DNA of 64,000 nucleotides from Owenia fusiformis (GCA_903813345.2 CAIIXF020000012.1:17617520-17681519), one strand, 5' to 3'; positions 25,500 through 35,418 are shown, counted from the first letter of the stretch. A program made the numbers and translations. Notes: generated by a model from the letters alone, not told the origin.

Positions 25500-25640
25500 A
25501 TATCTAAGACGTTTTAGAAAAACGGGTGTGAACTTAATCATATTTCGTAAGACGTCTTAACAATTGGTGGTGTAAACTCGATATAATTTTCCTAAAACGT
25601 TTTAGCCAAGACGTCTTCAGATGCCGCGTATAGTGTAAAT
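25500..25640. repeat. Cluster of ACGT-centred palindromes
   Basis: Just beyond the satellite, TAAGACGTTTTAG, TAAGACGTCTTA, TAAAACGTTTTA and AAGACGTCTT lie within 110 bp. Two or three of them are followed at similar distance by GTGTAAACT or GTGTAAAT, giving a loose direct repeat of roughly 60-85 bp. The function is unknown; it may be the internal repeat of a transposon terminus. Confidence 0.5.
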
Positions 25641-25970
25641 AAGGCTACTGATACTCTTGGGCTACTTTGTACAAAGAACATGTCTGTTTAACAGACTATT
25701 GGTCCACTTAGACTTTTTCCAAAACAACTAGTAGATTCTCTGCAAATATCATTTTTGTGGGAGTGTGGGCTGACCACTAAAACTGAACTTTTGTGATGAA
25801 GATAAGGCTGACTGGTTTATGTTTTCAATATGGCTGCTAACCTGGGCATACATGTGCACTAAATAACTGCATGTACAGATTAGGCCATTCGAAATTAATT
25901 ATATGTTGGCCATTCTGATGAAGGGCCTTATATTAAAAACTACAAAACCTTTATTTATTTCAAGGGTTTT
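25641..25970. other. Non-coding stretch upstream of the plus-strand gene fragment
   Basis: No gene or repeat is recognised. It would contain the promoter of the plus-strand fragment if that is a real gene, but no TATA-type element matches the one seen in its minus-strand counterpart. Confidence 0.35.
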
Positions 25971-26022
25971 ACACTGTGGCTAGTCGATCTATGTGGATGC
26001 AGTCAAGCACATGTAATGTTTC
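25971..26022 (+). other. Putative untranslated first exon of the plus-strand zinc-finger fragment
   Basis: ACACTGTGGCTAGTCGATC, GTGGATGCAGTCA and AATGTTTCGTG match, in inverted orientation, the leader of the minus-strand gene at 29878-29822 over 57 bp. A good splice donor, TTTC|GTGAGT, follows at 26022/26023. An acceptor at 26714-26715 sits immediately before an ATG, as in the minus-strand gene. I infer a leader exon. The alternative is that the 57 bp is merely a dispersed repeat. Confidence 0.45.
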
Positions 26023-26715
26023 GTGAGTACCCGCCTCTGTACTTTTCAATGGAAGAAATTTGCACTTTTGTTTAAATAATCTACATTTACTCATCCGTGT
26101 ATATCATACTTCATTGATTTACCAAACCAAAGCAACGCTATAAACGCACATTCTCTGATAATTTTACAGCGAATAGATAACTCAAACGAGTTCACTCGAC
26201 CAGTTTTATCACCTTGCTCATAGCTGTGAGAAGGTATGGATAATTGCCATAGGTTTACCTTATAATGGGGAATAAAACATTCAAGTAATATAATTATTTC
26301 ACGTACACAAATATGTCTGTGTGAAGTTAAATACAAATACAACGCATTTTATAATATTTTTGGGGTTATGGTATGAAATATCCGCTTTAAAAAAGCAATT
26401 TAATTATGATGTATCATGTGGATTAGTAGACGTTCTAATTGGATTCAATGAACAGACTGGCTAGGTTTTAATTGAATCATTTTGAATGTGTGTATTTTTA
26501 ATATTTTACATATATTTCTTAAACGCTCTCATTGGATACATCAGGAAGAAACAAATATGGTTACATATAAACTTGAGTTGGGACAATAATTCAACAAAAA
26601 TATAATTTTACAGTAGTACATGGTGAATATTTGATGCCCGACGATAATCTGATGTTTACTCAAGATGATGGACATCTTGATTTTATTTTCAATATATATC
26701 ACAACTATTTTGTAG

Positions 26716-26903
26716 ATGGATCTGGTTGTCGTACAGCCAGTGGAGGAAACTGCCCCAACACGCCACATGTGCGATGAATGCGGCAACCTTTTCAATAGCA
26801 AAAGCGCACTAAAAACGCATGGTAAAGAACCATGGCCTCCTCCACCAATGTGCTACTGCAATACTTATAGCGAAGCCTGTGTTGATCAGGACCATTTTTA
26901 TTA
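26716..26903 (+). CDS. Partial C2H2 zinc-finger coding exon (truncated)
   Basis: The ATG directly follows a splice acceptor (ACTATTTTGTAG|ATGG). The 62-residue frame contains CDECGNLFNSKSALKTHGK, a C2H2 finger start: C19-x2-C22-x3-F-x5-L-x2-H35. The second zinc-binding histidine is missing, and the next residues (EPWPPPPMCYC) do not continue a finger array. The frame ends at TAG (26901-26903), the very position where the hairpin-ended 1.9-kb element begins, so the exon was probably cut short by that insertion. C2H2 fingers usually bind nucleic acid. The upstream leader-like exon and the ATG-at-acceptor layout mirror the convergent gene at 28874-29514. It may now be a pseudogene. Confidence 0.55.
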
Positions 26904-27224
26904 GACTCCAGATGTAAATCTGGAGTCTATAGCTTTTGTCAGTATTCTTCTTCTTCTTTATTCTTCTACACACGTTTTCTCCTTAACTAGAAGACATTGA
27001 ATCAAGTCCTGTATATGGTCAATTTAGGTCCAGTATATAGTTTCTCGGAAATTGGGTCAATTTTTTATCTAGGTCAAAGGTCAAGAACTAGGTCAAATCT
27101 TAAATCTGTCTATTATCTTCGTCGTTATTTATCGAAACAACTTTGTCTTTTTTTCATCATGTAGCTTAGAAACAGCCCTTTAATAAATGTGCCATCAGAT
27201 TTTTGATTACTGTTACCGATTTTG

Positions 27225-28340
27225 AGATATGGTGTCCGGAAAGTAGGTCAGAACAAAAAATTCTCCAAATTCAACATGTGAGTTAAGAAATAAGTTTAGA
27301 ATGATCTCAGGAATCCGAATCTGCAAACCAAATTTGGATCGGAAGTTATTGCGTTTTGAAAGCTCAAAAATCGCTAAATTTGGTGCCCATGTTAAGTCAA
27401 TGGGAAAAAAGATTTTTTTGAAGTGAAAAATACGAAATATAGACTAAGTTCAGCTAAATACAATAAAAGCTTTTAAAAGAATGGAACCTCAAAAGCCATC
27501 TAGCTTCAAAATTTGGACACCAAAATGCCTAGGTCAAAATCTAGGTCAAATTCAATGTTTTTTCTTATTTTTGCGATTCTGACACTACACTTTAATTATA
27601 TTCTTCGAAATGGTGTATACATGTAGCCAAGAGTGTGCTAATAGTGTTAGCCTTTTGCCGTCAGAAAGTATTTTGGCCCACTTTTCAAATTCAACGTATG
27701 AGTTATGAATTAGGGATAGAATTTTCTCAGGAATCCAAATCTGCAAATCAAATTTCGATCCGACTTCCGGTTAGGAAGTTATGGCGCTTTGAAATTTCGA
27801 TAAAAATCGATCTGATGATAACCTTATAGAATTATTTTAAAGTCAAGAAAAGTGAAAAAAATTGAAAAAATACCTTTCCAGTCCATTTCCAGGTTCAAGT
27901 CAAGGTCCAGTCCAGGTCCAAGTCCAGTGTTTGTCTAGGTCCAAGTCAAGTCTAGGTCCAAGTCAAGTCCAGGGCCTAGGTCAAAATCTAGGTCAAATTC
28001 AAAGCTTTTCCTCATTTTTTCGATTCTGACATTACACTTTAATTATATTCTTCGAAATTTGGTATATATGTAGCCAAGAGTGTGCTAATAGTGTTAGCTT
28101 TTTGCTGTCAGAAAATATTTTGACCCACTTTTGAGATATGGTGTCTGAAAAGTAGGTCAAAATAAAAACTTCTCTAAATTTAACGTATGAGTTATGAATT
28201 AAGGATAGAATTTTCTAAGGGATCTGAATCTGCAAACCAAATTTCGATCCGATTATGTTATGGCGTTTTGAAATTTCGAGAAAAATCGATCTTATGGTAT
28301 CCTGATAGAAAGTCAAGAGAAGTGAAGAAAATGTTGAAAA
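27225..28340. repeat. Long direct repeats (period about 447 bp) inside the element
   Basis: GATTCTGACACTACACTTTA at 27575 recurs as GATTCTGACATTACACTTTA at 28022, and the match runs on for about 300 bp (landmarks GCCAAGAGTGTGCTAATAGT, ATGAGTTATGAATTA, TTTCGATCCGA). A third, partial copy lies at about 27228-27370 (GAGATATGGTGTCCGGAAAG, CTGCAAACCAAATTTGGATC). Between copies is a short array of AGGTCCAAGTCAAGTC words (about 27880-27990). The open frames here (27635-27829 and 28187-28684) are repeat products. Confidence 0.8.
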
Positions 28341-28678
28341 ATCCATCCATCCTTCCACCCATCCTTCCTATCTTATCCTTCCTTCTATCTATCTTTCCTT
28401 CATATCTTTTCCTTTCTATCCTGTCCTTCATATTCTATCCTATCCTTCTTTCCTACTCTATCCTATCGTTCCTTCTTATTCTATCCTATCCTTCCTATCT
28501 TATCCCATGTTATCCTATCCTATCCTTCTTATCTATCCTTCCTATCCTTTCATTTCCTTCCTATTCTATCATTCCTTGCTATTCTATTCTATCTCATCCT
28601 TTCCTATTCTATCCTATCGTTCCTTCCTATTCTATTCTATCCGTCCTTCCTATTTCATCCATTCATCCATCATTTTCT
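28341..28678. repeat. Imperfect (TATCC/TTCC)n microsatellite
   Basis: About 340 bp of almost pure pyrimidine on the plus strand, mainly TCCTTCCTATCC-type words. It creates long artificial frames rich in Ser, Ile, Leu and Pro. Confidence 0.95.
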
Positions 28679-28769
28679 GGATGACTCAGTTTATTCTGGA
28701 TGACTCGGCTTATTCTGAATGACTCGGCTTATTCTGGATGACTCGGCTTATTCTGGATGACTGGGCTTA
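28679..28769. repeat. 19-bp minisatellite, five copies
   Basis: GGATGACTCGGCTTATTCT repeats from 28679 at exactly 19-bp steps, with single-base variants (CAG for CGG in copy 1, GAATGA in copy 3) and a shortened fifth copy. It abuts the microsatellite and lies just inside the right end of the element. Confidence 0.95.
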
Positions 28770-28873
28770 AAAAAGTCTAGATCTGGAGTCTGAAATTGAA
28801 CTTGTTCAATTTCCAAAGTCTAGTTATATTTTATTATCATAAGAATTAAAAGTAAAAATGAGTGAAGTCTTAC

Positions 28874-29514
28874 CTCAGAAACTTCCCATGAAACAGACGA
28901 AAGCCCATGAACCAAAAGTATTTAGTTTCCTTTCTGTATCTTACTTGTTTGGCACATGGAGCGGTGAAATAGTCCACAGTGTCCAAAAACAATAATAATC
29001 CTATATTGGTAATTGGAAAGATTCCACTTACCACGATTTCAAAAAAATTGTAAATATATGATATAATTCTTGAATTTGGGTCATTTGTTTCAAGGAATCT
29101 GTAGGCTCTTTCAGCTGAGCTGACAAAATCACCAAGATTAATTACAGATGGTCCATCTGTTGGCTGCTCATTGTCACTTTCAAGGAATGTTAATGGCTCT
29201 GAAACTTGATCTGTGGGTATTTCAGTGGGTTGATGGTTCTTGGGCTCTGAATTCACTTGATTGGCGTACCTAATTTCAACATCTTCATTGTCATCATTAC
29301 ATGTTATGGACCCGTTTTTCAAATTAACAGTATTAGGGATGAAACCATAGTTTTTCCTTCTGTAATGGCATTTTCCAGTTGACGGGTCTATATAAAGTCT
29401 ATCAATTTTCAATTCTTCATGAGGGTGTATTGTAATGGTGTGGCTAATTACTTCACTGAATAAGGAATGTTTATCCGAACAATGGATACAAAGAAAATCT
29501 GGCCAGTTGTCCAT
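28874..29514 (-). CDS. Exon 2 of an uncharacterised C2H2 zinc-finger protein gene (partial)
   Basis: This is the best coding exon in the window. It is bounded by an acceptor (ATAATTTATTTACAG|ATGG) and a donor (CTGAG|GTAAGACTT). It opens at the ATG at 29514 and encodes 213 full residues plus two bases, so more exons must follow. Residues 9-30 form a C2H2 finger, C9-x2-C12-x12-H25-x4-H30. A stretch rich in Asp, Glu, Asn and Pro (about 72-125) follows. Then comes a hydrophobic helical-looking stretch (about 151-178) and a basic, aromatic C-terminus (VRYRKETKYFWFMGFRLFHG). The layout, finger then ELKI..LYIDPSTGK..., reminds me of uncharacterised multi-copy proteins annotated in cnidarian and molluscan genomes; that is from memory. 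An in-frame TGA in the upstream exon supports this ATG. No downstream exon was found before 26.9 kb. Function unknown. Confidence 0.7.
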
Positions 29515-29765
29515 CTGTAAATAAATTATCATGATAAAAGCATAATTTATTATAGCATCCATTTGTTACCGTTCTGAATCCAAATGATACATAGTTGAAT
29601 CCATTTGATACATATATGTTGACGTTTACGAAATGTTGTTCAAATATCTTCCCTATTACAGGAATATGCTAGCTGAAACTTTCACACATTGTCATACTAT
29701 GTATATTGAATATGTATGCAAGATTTCAAGTCAATATGTTAAGTAGAAACTCTGAGATCACTTAC

Positions 29766-29852
29766 CTCGATTTTCTGTCATATTTTTTCAACGACCCCAT
29801 TCACTATAATGTACGCGAGAACCCACGAAACATTGCATATACATGACTGCAT
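29766..29852 (-). other. Putative untranslated first exon of the minus-strand zinc-finger gene
   Basis: A strong donor, AAAATCGAG|GTAAGTGATC, ends this exon at 29766. Joined to the acceptor at 29515-29516, it puts an in-frame TGA eight codons or fewer before the ATG, so the exon is untranslated. The 5' boundary is inferred from the TATA-like sequence at 29878-29886. Its first part is the 57-bp block shared in inverted orientation with 25971-26027. The small frame on the opposite strand (29809-30000) is not supported. Confidence 0.5.
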
Positions 29853-29877
29853 CCACATTGATCGACTAGCCACAGTG

Positions 29878-29886
29878 TTTTATATA
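29878..29886 (-). promoter_or_regulatory. TATA-like element of the minus-strand zinc-finger gene
   Basis: TATATAAAA on the minus strand, about 25-30 bp before the expected transcription start and directly before the 57-bp shared leader block. The plus-strand counterpart has GGGTTTTACACTG at this position and no TATA box. Confidence 0.45.
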
Positions 29887-30124
29887 TTATTTAATAGTGA
29901 AAATGCAATACCACATTGTGGCAAAGCAAGTAACAATGTCATTTGTATGCATTACAAGTACAGAGTACATGGGGACAATTTGTTTCTTTTGAAAACATAG
30001 AATTAAGTGGCATTAATTATAAAAAAATATTTGAATAGCCTGAGTATTTTCCTAAATAGGGAATAAGTAGAATTTATTTTAGGCAATCCTTTGAGTGTCA
30101 TGCTATTTATACATGATGCTGCCT

Positions 30125-31114
30125 TATATTTTATGATATAAAAAAACGCAACAGATTCTTCTCTTGGAAAAGCACAAAACCAGTGATAACAGCATTGATT
30201 TCATTCAATGCACCATAAAGCCACGTCTCTTCTTTACAATGATATATCACACATTGATATTTGGTCATGGTTGGGAGAGTAATCATTCCATTTGCAAAGT
30301 GGGCCAAAATTAGCTTTGGGCCAAGTTATAAACATTGCAAAAGTCAGTGTACGGAGCCCGATGCAATATTGGACGAAAACATAAAACCAATGCTGACTGC
30401 ATCCTTTTAATTCAATGTACCAAAAAGCCAAATTACTCCTCTTTGCAATGGAATATCATTCATTCACAGGGAGTCATCTCTGGCCGAATAATCATTAATT
30501 TTGCAAAGTGGGGCAAAATTCAGCTCGGACCCAAGTTTAAAACATTGCAAAAGTCAGTACAAGGGGCATAGGGGCTATTGGAAGAAGGTGTGACAGGTAA
30601 TGGCATAGACAGTAAAGTGTTCATACTCATACTCTTGCAAGAATACATCCTATACCCCTCCAAATTTCCACCACATAAAGATGCGCTCATCTGTCCACGT
30701 CATGCATGGTTCAGCCCTGAATCATGTGTGGGTTAAAGCAAAGAAAACAGCCCATGGGCAAATCTTTTTCGAGGTTTTGCAATATCTGGTGGAGGAATTG
30801 TGAGCACAGATGCTCCTGAGATAGCTCCAAAAGAAAAAGTCACAACAATTCAAGTCAGGGGAACTTCCATCGGCACTTAGCCCTTGCACTAAATTTTTCA
30901 ATATCTAAAACTTGGCGCAGAGCCGATTTTGACCCACTGTGCAAATGGAAGGACTTCTCACCCAACCATTACCACATATATGTGAATGTATGACATATCA
31001 TTGCAAAGAGGAGAGACATGGCTTTATGGTACATTAAATGATATTGATGTAGTCATCACTAGTTTTGTGATTTTACGAAATAACTACTTGTTGCGTTTTT
31101 TTATACGCCCTGTA
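30125..31114. mobile_element. About 1-kb terminal-inverted-repeat element, non-autonomous
   Basis: The right end reads TTGCGTTTTTTTATACGCCC then TGTA, next to TA. The left end has the inverse core (TATAAAAAAACGCAACA at about 30138) but is degraded at the tip. Inverted similarity continues inward: ATTCAATGCACCATAAAGCC (left) matches the reverse of the 31020 region, and CATTTGCAAAGTGGGCCAAA matches the reverse of about 30940. Inside, about 205 bp is directly duplicated (CCATTTGCAAAGTGGG near 30290 and TTTTGCAAAGTGGGGC near 30497). There is no transposase. The termini resemble mariner-type ends. Confidence 0.65.
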
Positions 31115-31554
31115 TAGTATACTGAAAGAGGATTTTTCTGAATTATTTGTGTTTAAATATGGGAACTGCTAATTGGCAAATAACTTTAAGGTTAAATGTC
31201 CATAAAGACATTTAATTTCAAATTCCAAAGCAAATGCCAGTGGGCATTTATTAAAAGTGACCCTATAACTATGTAGAATATGGCAAACATGTTTAGAAAA
31301 CTGGCGAGAAGCAATTGAAATAAGAACATCCATTCTCATGGAATTGCCCTCGTGTGCATTTAATTGCAGACATGTTATCCTAATTGCCCATGGGTCTAGC
31401 ATCTAGCATGAAGTTCAGGTAATATATTACTTCCTGGTATTTGGCCTTGAGGATACGATTTTACGCCGTCCGAAGACAATGGACCTCATATTGAAATGTA
31501 ATTGGCATAGAGATGGCACAAAACGGTGGTAATAGTATAGTATCTATATAACTG

Positions 31555-31871
31555 TATTACATACCTAGCGAAGCATTTGTATGGAAGTCAATGGGAAAGT
31601 TAGCGAGCTATATCCACCGATATTGCCCGATTACCCCGATATAGCCCGCTTACCTCGTTTTGATATTAGATTTCTTTAATAACCATGATAAAATCATGAC
31701 GTCACGTCATTGATACAAAGTAACCATGGGAACAAAGGCATGTAATACATCAGTTATGTCACTATGACGTGAAATATGCCTTCGTTCTTGCCCAAATATA
31801 GAGCCTCTCAAGGTCGGCCTATATTGGGAGAACTCAGGCATATTTCACGTCATAGTGACATAACCTCTAAG
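31555..31871. mobile_element. 317-bp insertion in R1 only, ending in a large hairpin
   Basis: R2 and R3 run straight from CTATATAACTG (or ATATTCCTG) into AATAAAGCTTGAATAATAG. R1 has about 317 extra bases at that point. The right third folds on itself: TTATGTCACTATGACGTGAA at about 31754 pairs with the inverse near 31863, arms of about 45 bp with some mismatches around a short loop. A TGACGTCACGTCA double CRE-like motif lies at about 31698. No clear target duplication. Because R2 and R3 are empty at this site, the insertion postdates the array duplication. Confidence 0.75.
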
Positions 31872-32663
31872 AATAAAGCTTGAATAATAGATGCCACTCT
31901 TGTTTGTATTTAATTTGCTTGGACTAAACTTCTATTGACTTTAATGCAAGAAACCGGAGCTAGAAACTTGCATAGTCACTTGATTTCATGATTTATCAAA
32001 ACGCGTTGGTCGAATCTGTCTGAAACTCGAATGGCATACTATTGTATAACCCTGTCAATGTACGTATTGTACATGAAAAATGTTTGGCGTCATTCGAATA
32101 AATCATTGCTTTAAAGGATTTTAGCATTACATCAATGGAGATTTGTCCCATGTTTTTTTAAAATGCCATGGAAAATGATTTAAAAGGTATAACTGTGTAA
32201 ATCAAAGCTATTCTTTGAGAAAACGTTCCACTGACATCAAATATGCTATCAAAAATAAAGAAAATGAAATCATTAGAGGTAATAAGTGCAAATCTCTTAA
32301 AATCTCATTCCCGGGATCTCATTAAAAACGAGAATTTGCAAGATTTCAAAGCTATTTTGAAATTCCCCTATTGGATGACGTGTAGGCGAATGGCTCACTA
32401 GAACCGAATGGCACTCTGGCCAAAAATTAATATTATTGTCGATATCTATTTATTCATATTCATTCATCTATACGGCCCCGGTAGAGGGGGGAGGGGGCGA
32501 GATTTGTATTGGCACATTCAATTACCAATTTTGGAAACAGGCCTCATTTGCCATCGAAATATCTCTGTGAATGTTCGCTGTTTTGTAAATATTCTCTGCA
32601 AGTTTGAATGGATTAACTTAAAATTCTTTTTAACTGATGTTAAGATTTCAAATTTTACTTTAG

Positions 32664-32899
32664 CAGGCCTGTCAACTTGGGAACACCTAACATGAGTGAC
32701 TTGGAAATGTTGAACACCGTCTCAAAATGTGGACACCTTGGTCCAAATCTGAACACCTTGATCCAAATTTTGAAGACCTTGGTTTAAATTTTATTACATC
32801 TTGCCAAATTTTGAACACCTCAAATTTTTCGCGCGTGACTTCAAATTCTTCAGCTAATGCGTGACAAATACGCAAATTGCGGGACAGTTGACAGGCCTG
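32664..32899. mobile_element. hAT-like MITE in R1
   Basis: Inverted ends CAGGCCTGTCAACT and AGTTGACAGGCCTG enclose 236 bp. CTTTAG flanks both sides (32658-32663 and 32900-32905), a 6-bp target duplication. The end sequence fits the CAGGGnTGTCAA-type hAT terminus, although hAT elements usually duplicate 8 bp. The interior has a GAACACCTTGG-type short repeat and TGCGTGACAAATACGC. Confidence 0.8.
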
Positions 32900-33071
32900 C
32901 TTTAGTATGCATGGCCCTAGGAGAGATCATGGTGAAGATTGTTTAGAAAATTATTTCCATAAATACGAAGGAACATGACAGAATTATGGGAACCACTCAT
33001 TTCTCCAAGAGCTCCCTTATTGGAAGCTGAATATAACTCTCCTGAAGAAATATACTAATCGGGATTCTCGC

Positions 33072-33270
33072 AGACATATTCAATAAGCTTGAAAGTTGAT
33101 AACTGATCTCATAGACACGAACAGGGATCATTGGAACCCGACAACTATGGATCCGAGGCATTATACTCAGTGGTAATTGGAAGAGGACAACTATGCACCT
33201 TGGGCATAGTCCGTGATAATTTGAAGAGGACAACTGGATATCAGGCATATTCAATTGTAATTTGAAACGG
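33072..33270. repeat. 46-bp minisatellite at the end of R1
   Basis: ACAACTATGGATCCGAGGCA, ACAACTATGCACCTTGGGCA and ACAACTGGATATCAGGCATA open successive units of about 43-46 bp, each ending in a GGAAGAGG or GAAACGG word. The same block ends R2 (about 35072-35200) and R3, where it continues for one or two more units to about 38265. R1 and R2 both stop exactly at the end of the GAAACGG unit, so the module boundary coincides with a minisatellite unit boundary. Confidence 0.75.
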
Positions 33271-33470
33271 ACGATTAAGTTATATTTGATACTACCAAGA
33301 AGGAATGCAACTAAAACTAAATCGTCTGCAAATAGCATATTGCTAACATTTTGAGTTTCAAGGGATGGAGATTTCCCAATATTACTAAAATTTTTGTTTG
33401 ATATAATAGTGCAATTTGTGACTGGCATCAGATTTATGCCAATCAACGTAACTTTTAACAATCTTCCCAA
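33271..33470 (-). pseudogene. Decayed reverse transcriptase fragment with internal microinversion
   Basis: On the minus strand this carries the same reverse-transcriptase piece as 36115-36441: SPSLETQNVSNMLFADDLV, where FADD is the catalytic YxDD-type box of non-LTR retrotransposons. Immediately after LVxx the frame is destroyed, because 44 bp (33278-33321) lie in the opposite orientation to the homologous 36246-36289. The residues that follow FADDLV in the other copy (IFDTTKKECN) are therefore lost. A second open stretch, upstream in coordinates, is R sequence, not reverse transcriptase. Confidence 0.75.
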
Positions 33471-34593
33471 TGATACGTGTATATCATACTAAATTTTGGT
33501 ACCATATATCTCGATTTCGGCTGTAGAGGGGACTTATTGGACATTTTCATTGCATTTAGACACAATAGAACTCTAATTTAAACATGGTCTCAATATTAGC
33601 GTCAGAGAACCCATACATATAATTGTCATATCCCGGGTGTCATATAGACCTGATGATTTTTATGGGATTAGCATCTAGCATGAAGTTCAGGTAATATATT
33701 ACTTCCTGGTATTTGGCCTTGAGGATACGATTTTACGCCGGCCGAAGACAATGGACCTCATATTGAAATGTAATTGGCATAGAGATGGCACAAAACGGTG
33801 GTAATAGTATAGTATCTATATTCCTGAATAAAGCTTGAATAATAGATGCCACTCTTGTTTGTATTTAATTTGCTTGGACTAAACTTCTATTGACTTTAAT
33901 GCTAGAAACCGGAGCTAGAAACTTGCATCAAAACGCGTTGGTCAAATCTGTCTGAAACTCGAATGGCATACTATTGTATAACCCTGTCAATGAACGTATT
34001 GTTCATGAAAATGTTTGGCGTCATTCGAATAAACCATTGTTTTAAAGGATTTTAGCATTACATCAATGGAGATTTGTCCCATGTTTTTTTAAAATGCCAT
34101 GGAAAATGATTTAAAAGGTATAACTGTGTAAATCAAAGCTATTCTTTGAGAAAACGTTCCACTGGCATCAAATATACTATCAAAAATAAAGAAAATTAAA
34201 TCATTAGAGGTAATAAGTGCAAATCTCTTAAAATCTCATTCCCGGGATCTCATTAAAAACGAGAATTTGCAAGATTTCAATGCTATTTTGAAATTCCCCT
34301 ATTGGATGACGTGTAGGCGAATGGCTCACTAGAACCGAATGGCACTCTGGCCAAAAATTAATATTATTGTCGATATCTATTTATTCATATTCATTCATCT
34401 ATACGGCCCCGGTAGAGGGGGGGGGGGCGAGATTTGTATTGGCACATTCAATTACCAATTTTGGAAACAGGCCTCATTTGCCATCGGAATATCTCTGTGA
34501 ATGTTCGCTGTTTTGTAAATATTCTCTGCAAGTTTGAATGGATTAACTTAAAATTCTTTTTAACTGATGTTAAGATTTCAAATTTTACTTTAG

Positions 34594-34829
34594 CAGGCCT
34601 GTCAACTTGGGAACACCTAACATGAGTGACTTGGAAATGTTGAACACCGTCTCAAAATGTGGACACCTTGGTCCAAATCTGAACACCTTGATCCAAATTT
34701 TGAAGACCTTGGTTTAAATTTTATTACATCTTGCCAAATTTTGAACACCTCAAATTTTTCGCGCGTGACTTCAAATTCTTCAGCTAATGCGTGACAAATA
34801 CGCAAATTGCGGGACAGTTGACAGGCCTG
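34594..34829. mobile_element. hAT-like MITE in R2
   Basis: Same element at the same place in module R, 1,930 bp downstream of the R1 copy. It was carried along when R was duplicated and is not an independent insertion. Confidence 0.8.
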
Positions 34830-35418
34830 CTTTAGTATGCATGGCCCTAGGAGAGATCATGGTCAAGATTGTTTAGAAAATTATTTCCATAAATACGAAG
34901 GAACATGACAGAATTATGGGAACCACTCATTTCTCCAAGAGCTCCCTTATTGGAAGCTGAATATAACTCTCCTGAAGAAATATACTAATCGGGATTCTCG
35001 CAGACATATTCAATAAGCTTGAAAGTTGATAACTGATCTCATAGACACGAACAGGGATCATTGGAACCCGACAACTATGGATCCGAAGCATTATATTCAG
35101 TGGTAATTGGAAGAGGACAACTATGCACCTTGGGCATAGTCCGTGATAATTTGAAGAGGACAACCGGATATCCGGCATATTCAATTGTAATTTGAAACGG
35201 CAAATAACTTTAAGGTTAAATGTCCATAAAGACATTTAATTTCAAATTCCAAAGCAAATACCAGTGGGCATTTATTAAAAGTGACCCTATAACTATGTAG
35301 AATATGGCAAATATGTTTAGAAAACTGGCGAGAAGCAATTGAAATAAGAACATCCATTCTCATGGAATTGCCCTCGTGTGCATTTAATTGCAGACATGTT
35401 ATCCTAATTGCCCATGGG

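Larger units (their letters stand above)
26903..28791. mobile_element. 1.9-kb element with short inverted ends, filled with tandem repeats
   Basis: AGACTCCAGAT at 26903-26913 is matched in inverted orientation by ATCTGGAGTCT at 28781-28791. The left end is also a snap-back hairpin, since its inverse follows at 26918-26928. A second perfect hairpin, GAAATTGAAC/GTTCAATTTC, lies just outside the right end. The interior holds AGGTCA-rich sequence, two or three long direct repeats, a pyrimidine microsatellite and a 19-bp minisatellite. There is no transposase, and no target duplication is obvious. It sits between the two convergent zinc-finger fragments and interrupts the plus-strand one. Confidence 0.5.

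Noticed and set aside
28187-28722. Long frame with repeated Ser-Tyr-Pro-Ile-Leu
   Set aside because: It is the translated (TATCC/TTCC)n microsatellite; all pyrimidine-rich frames are open by composition.
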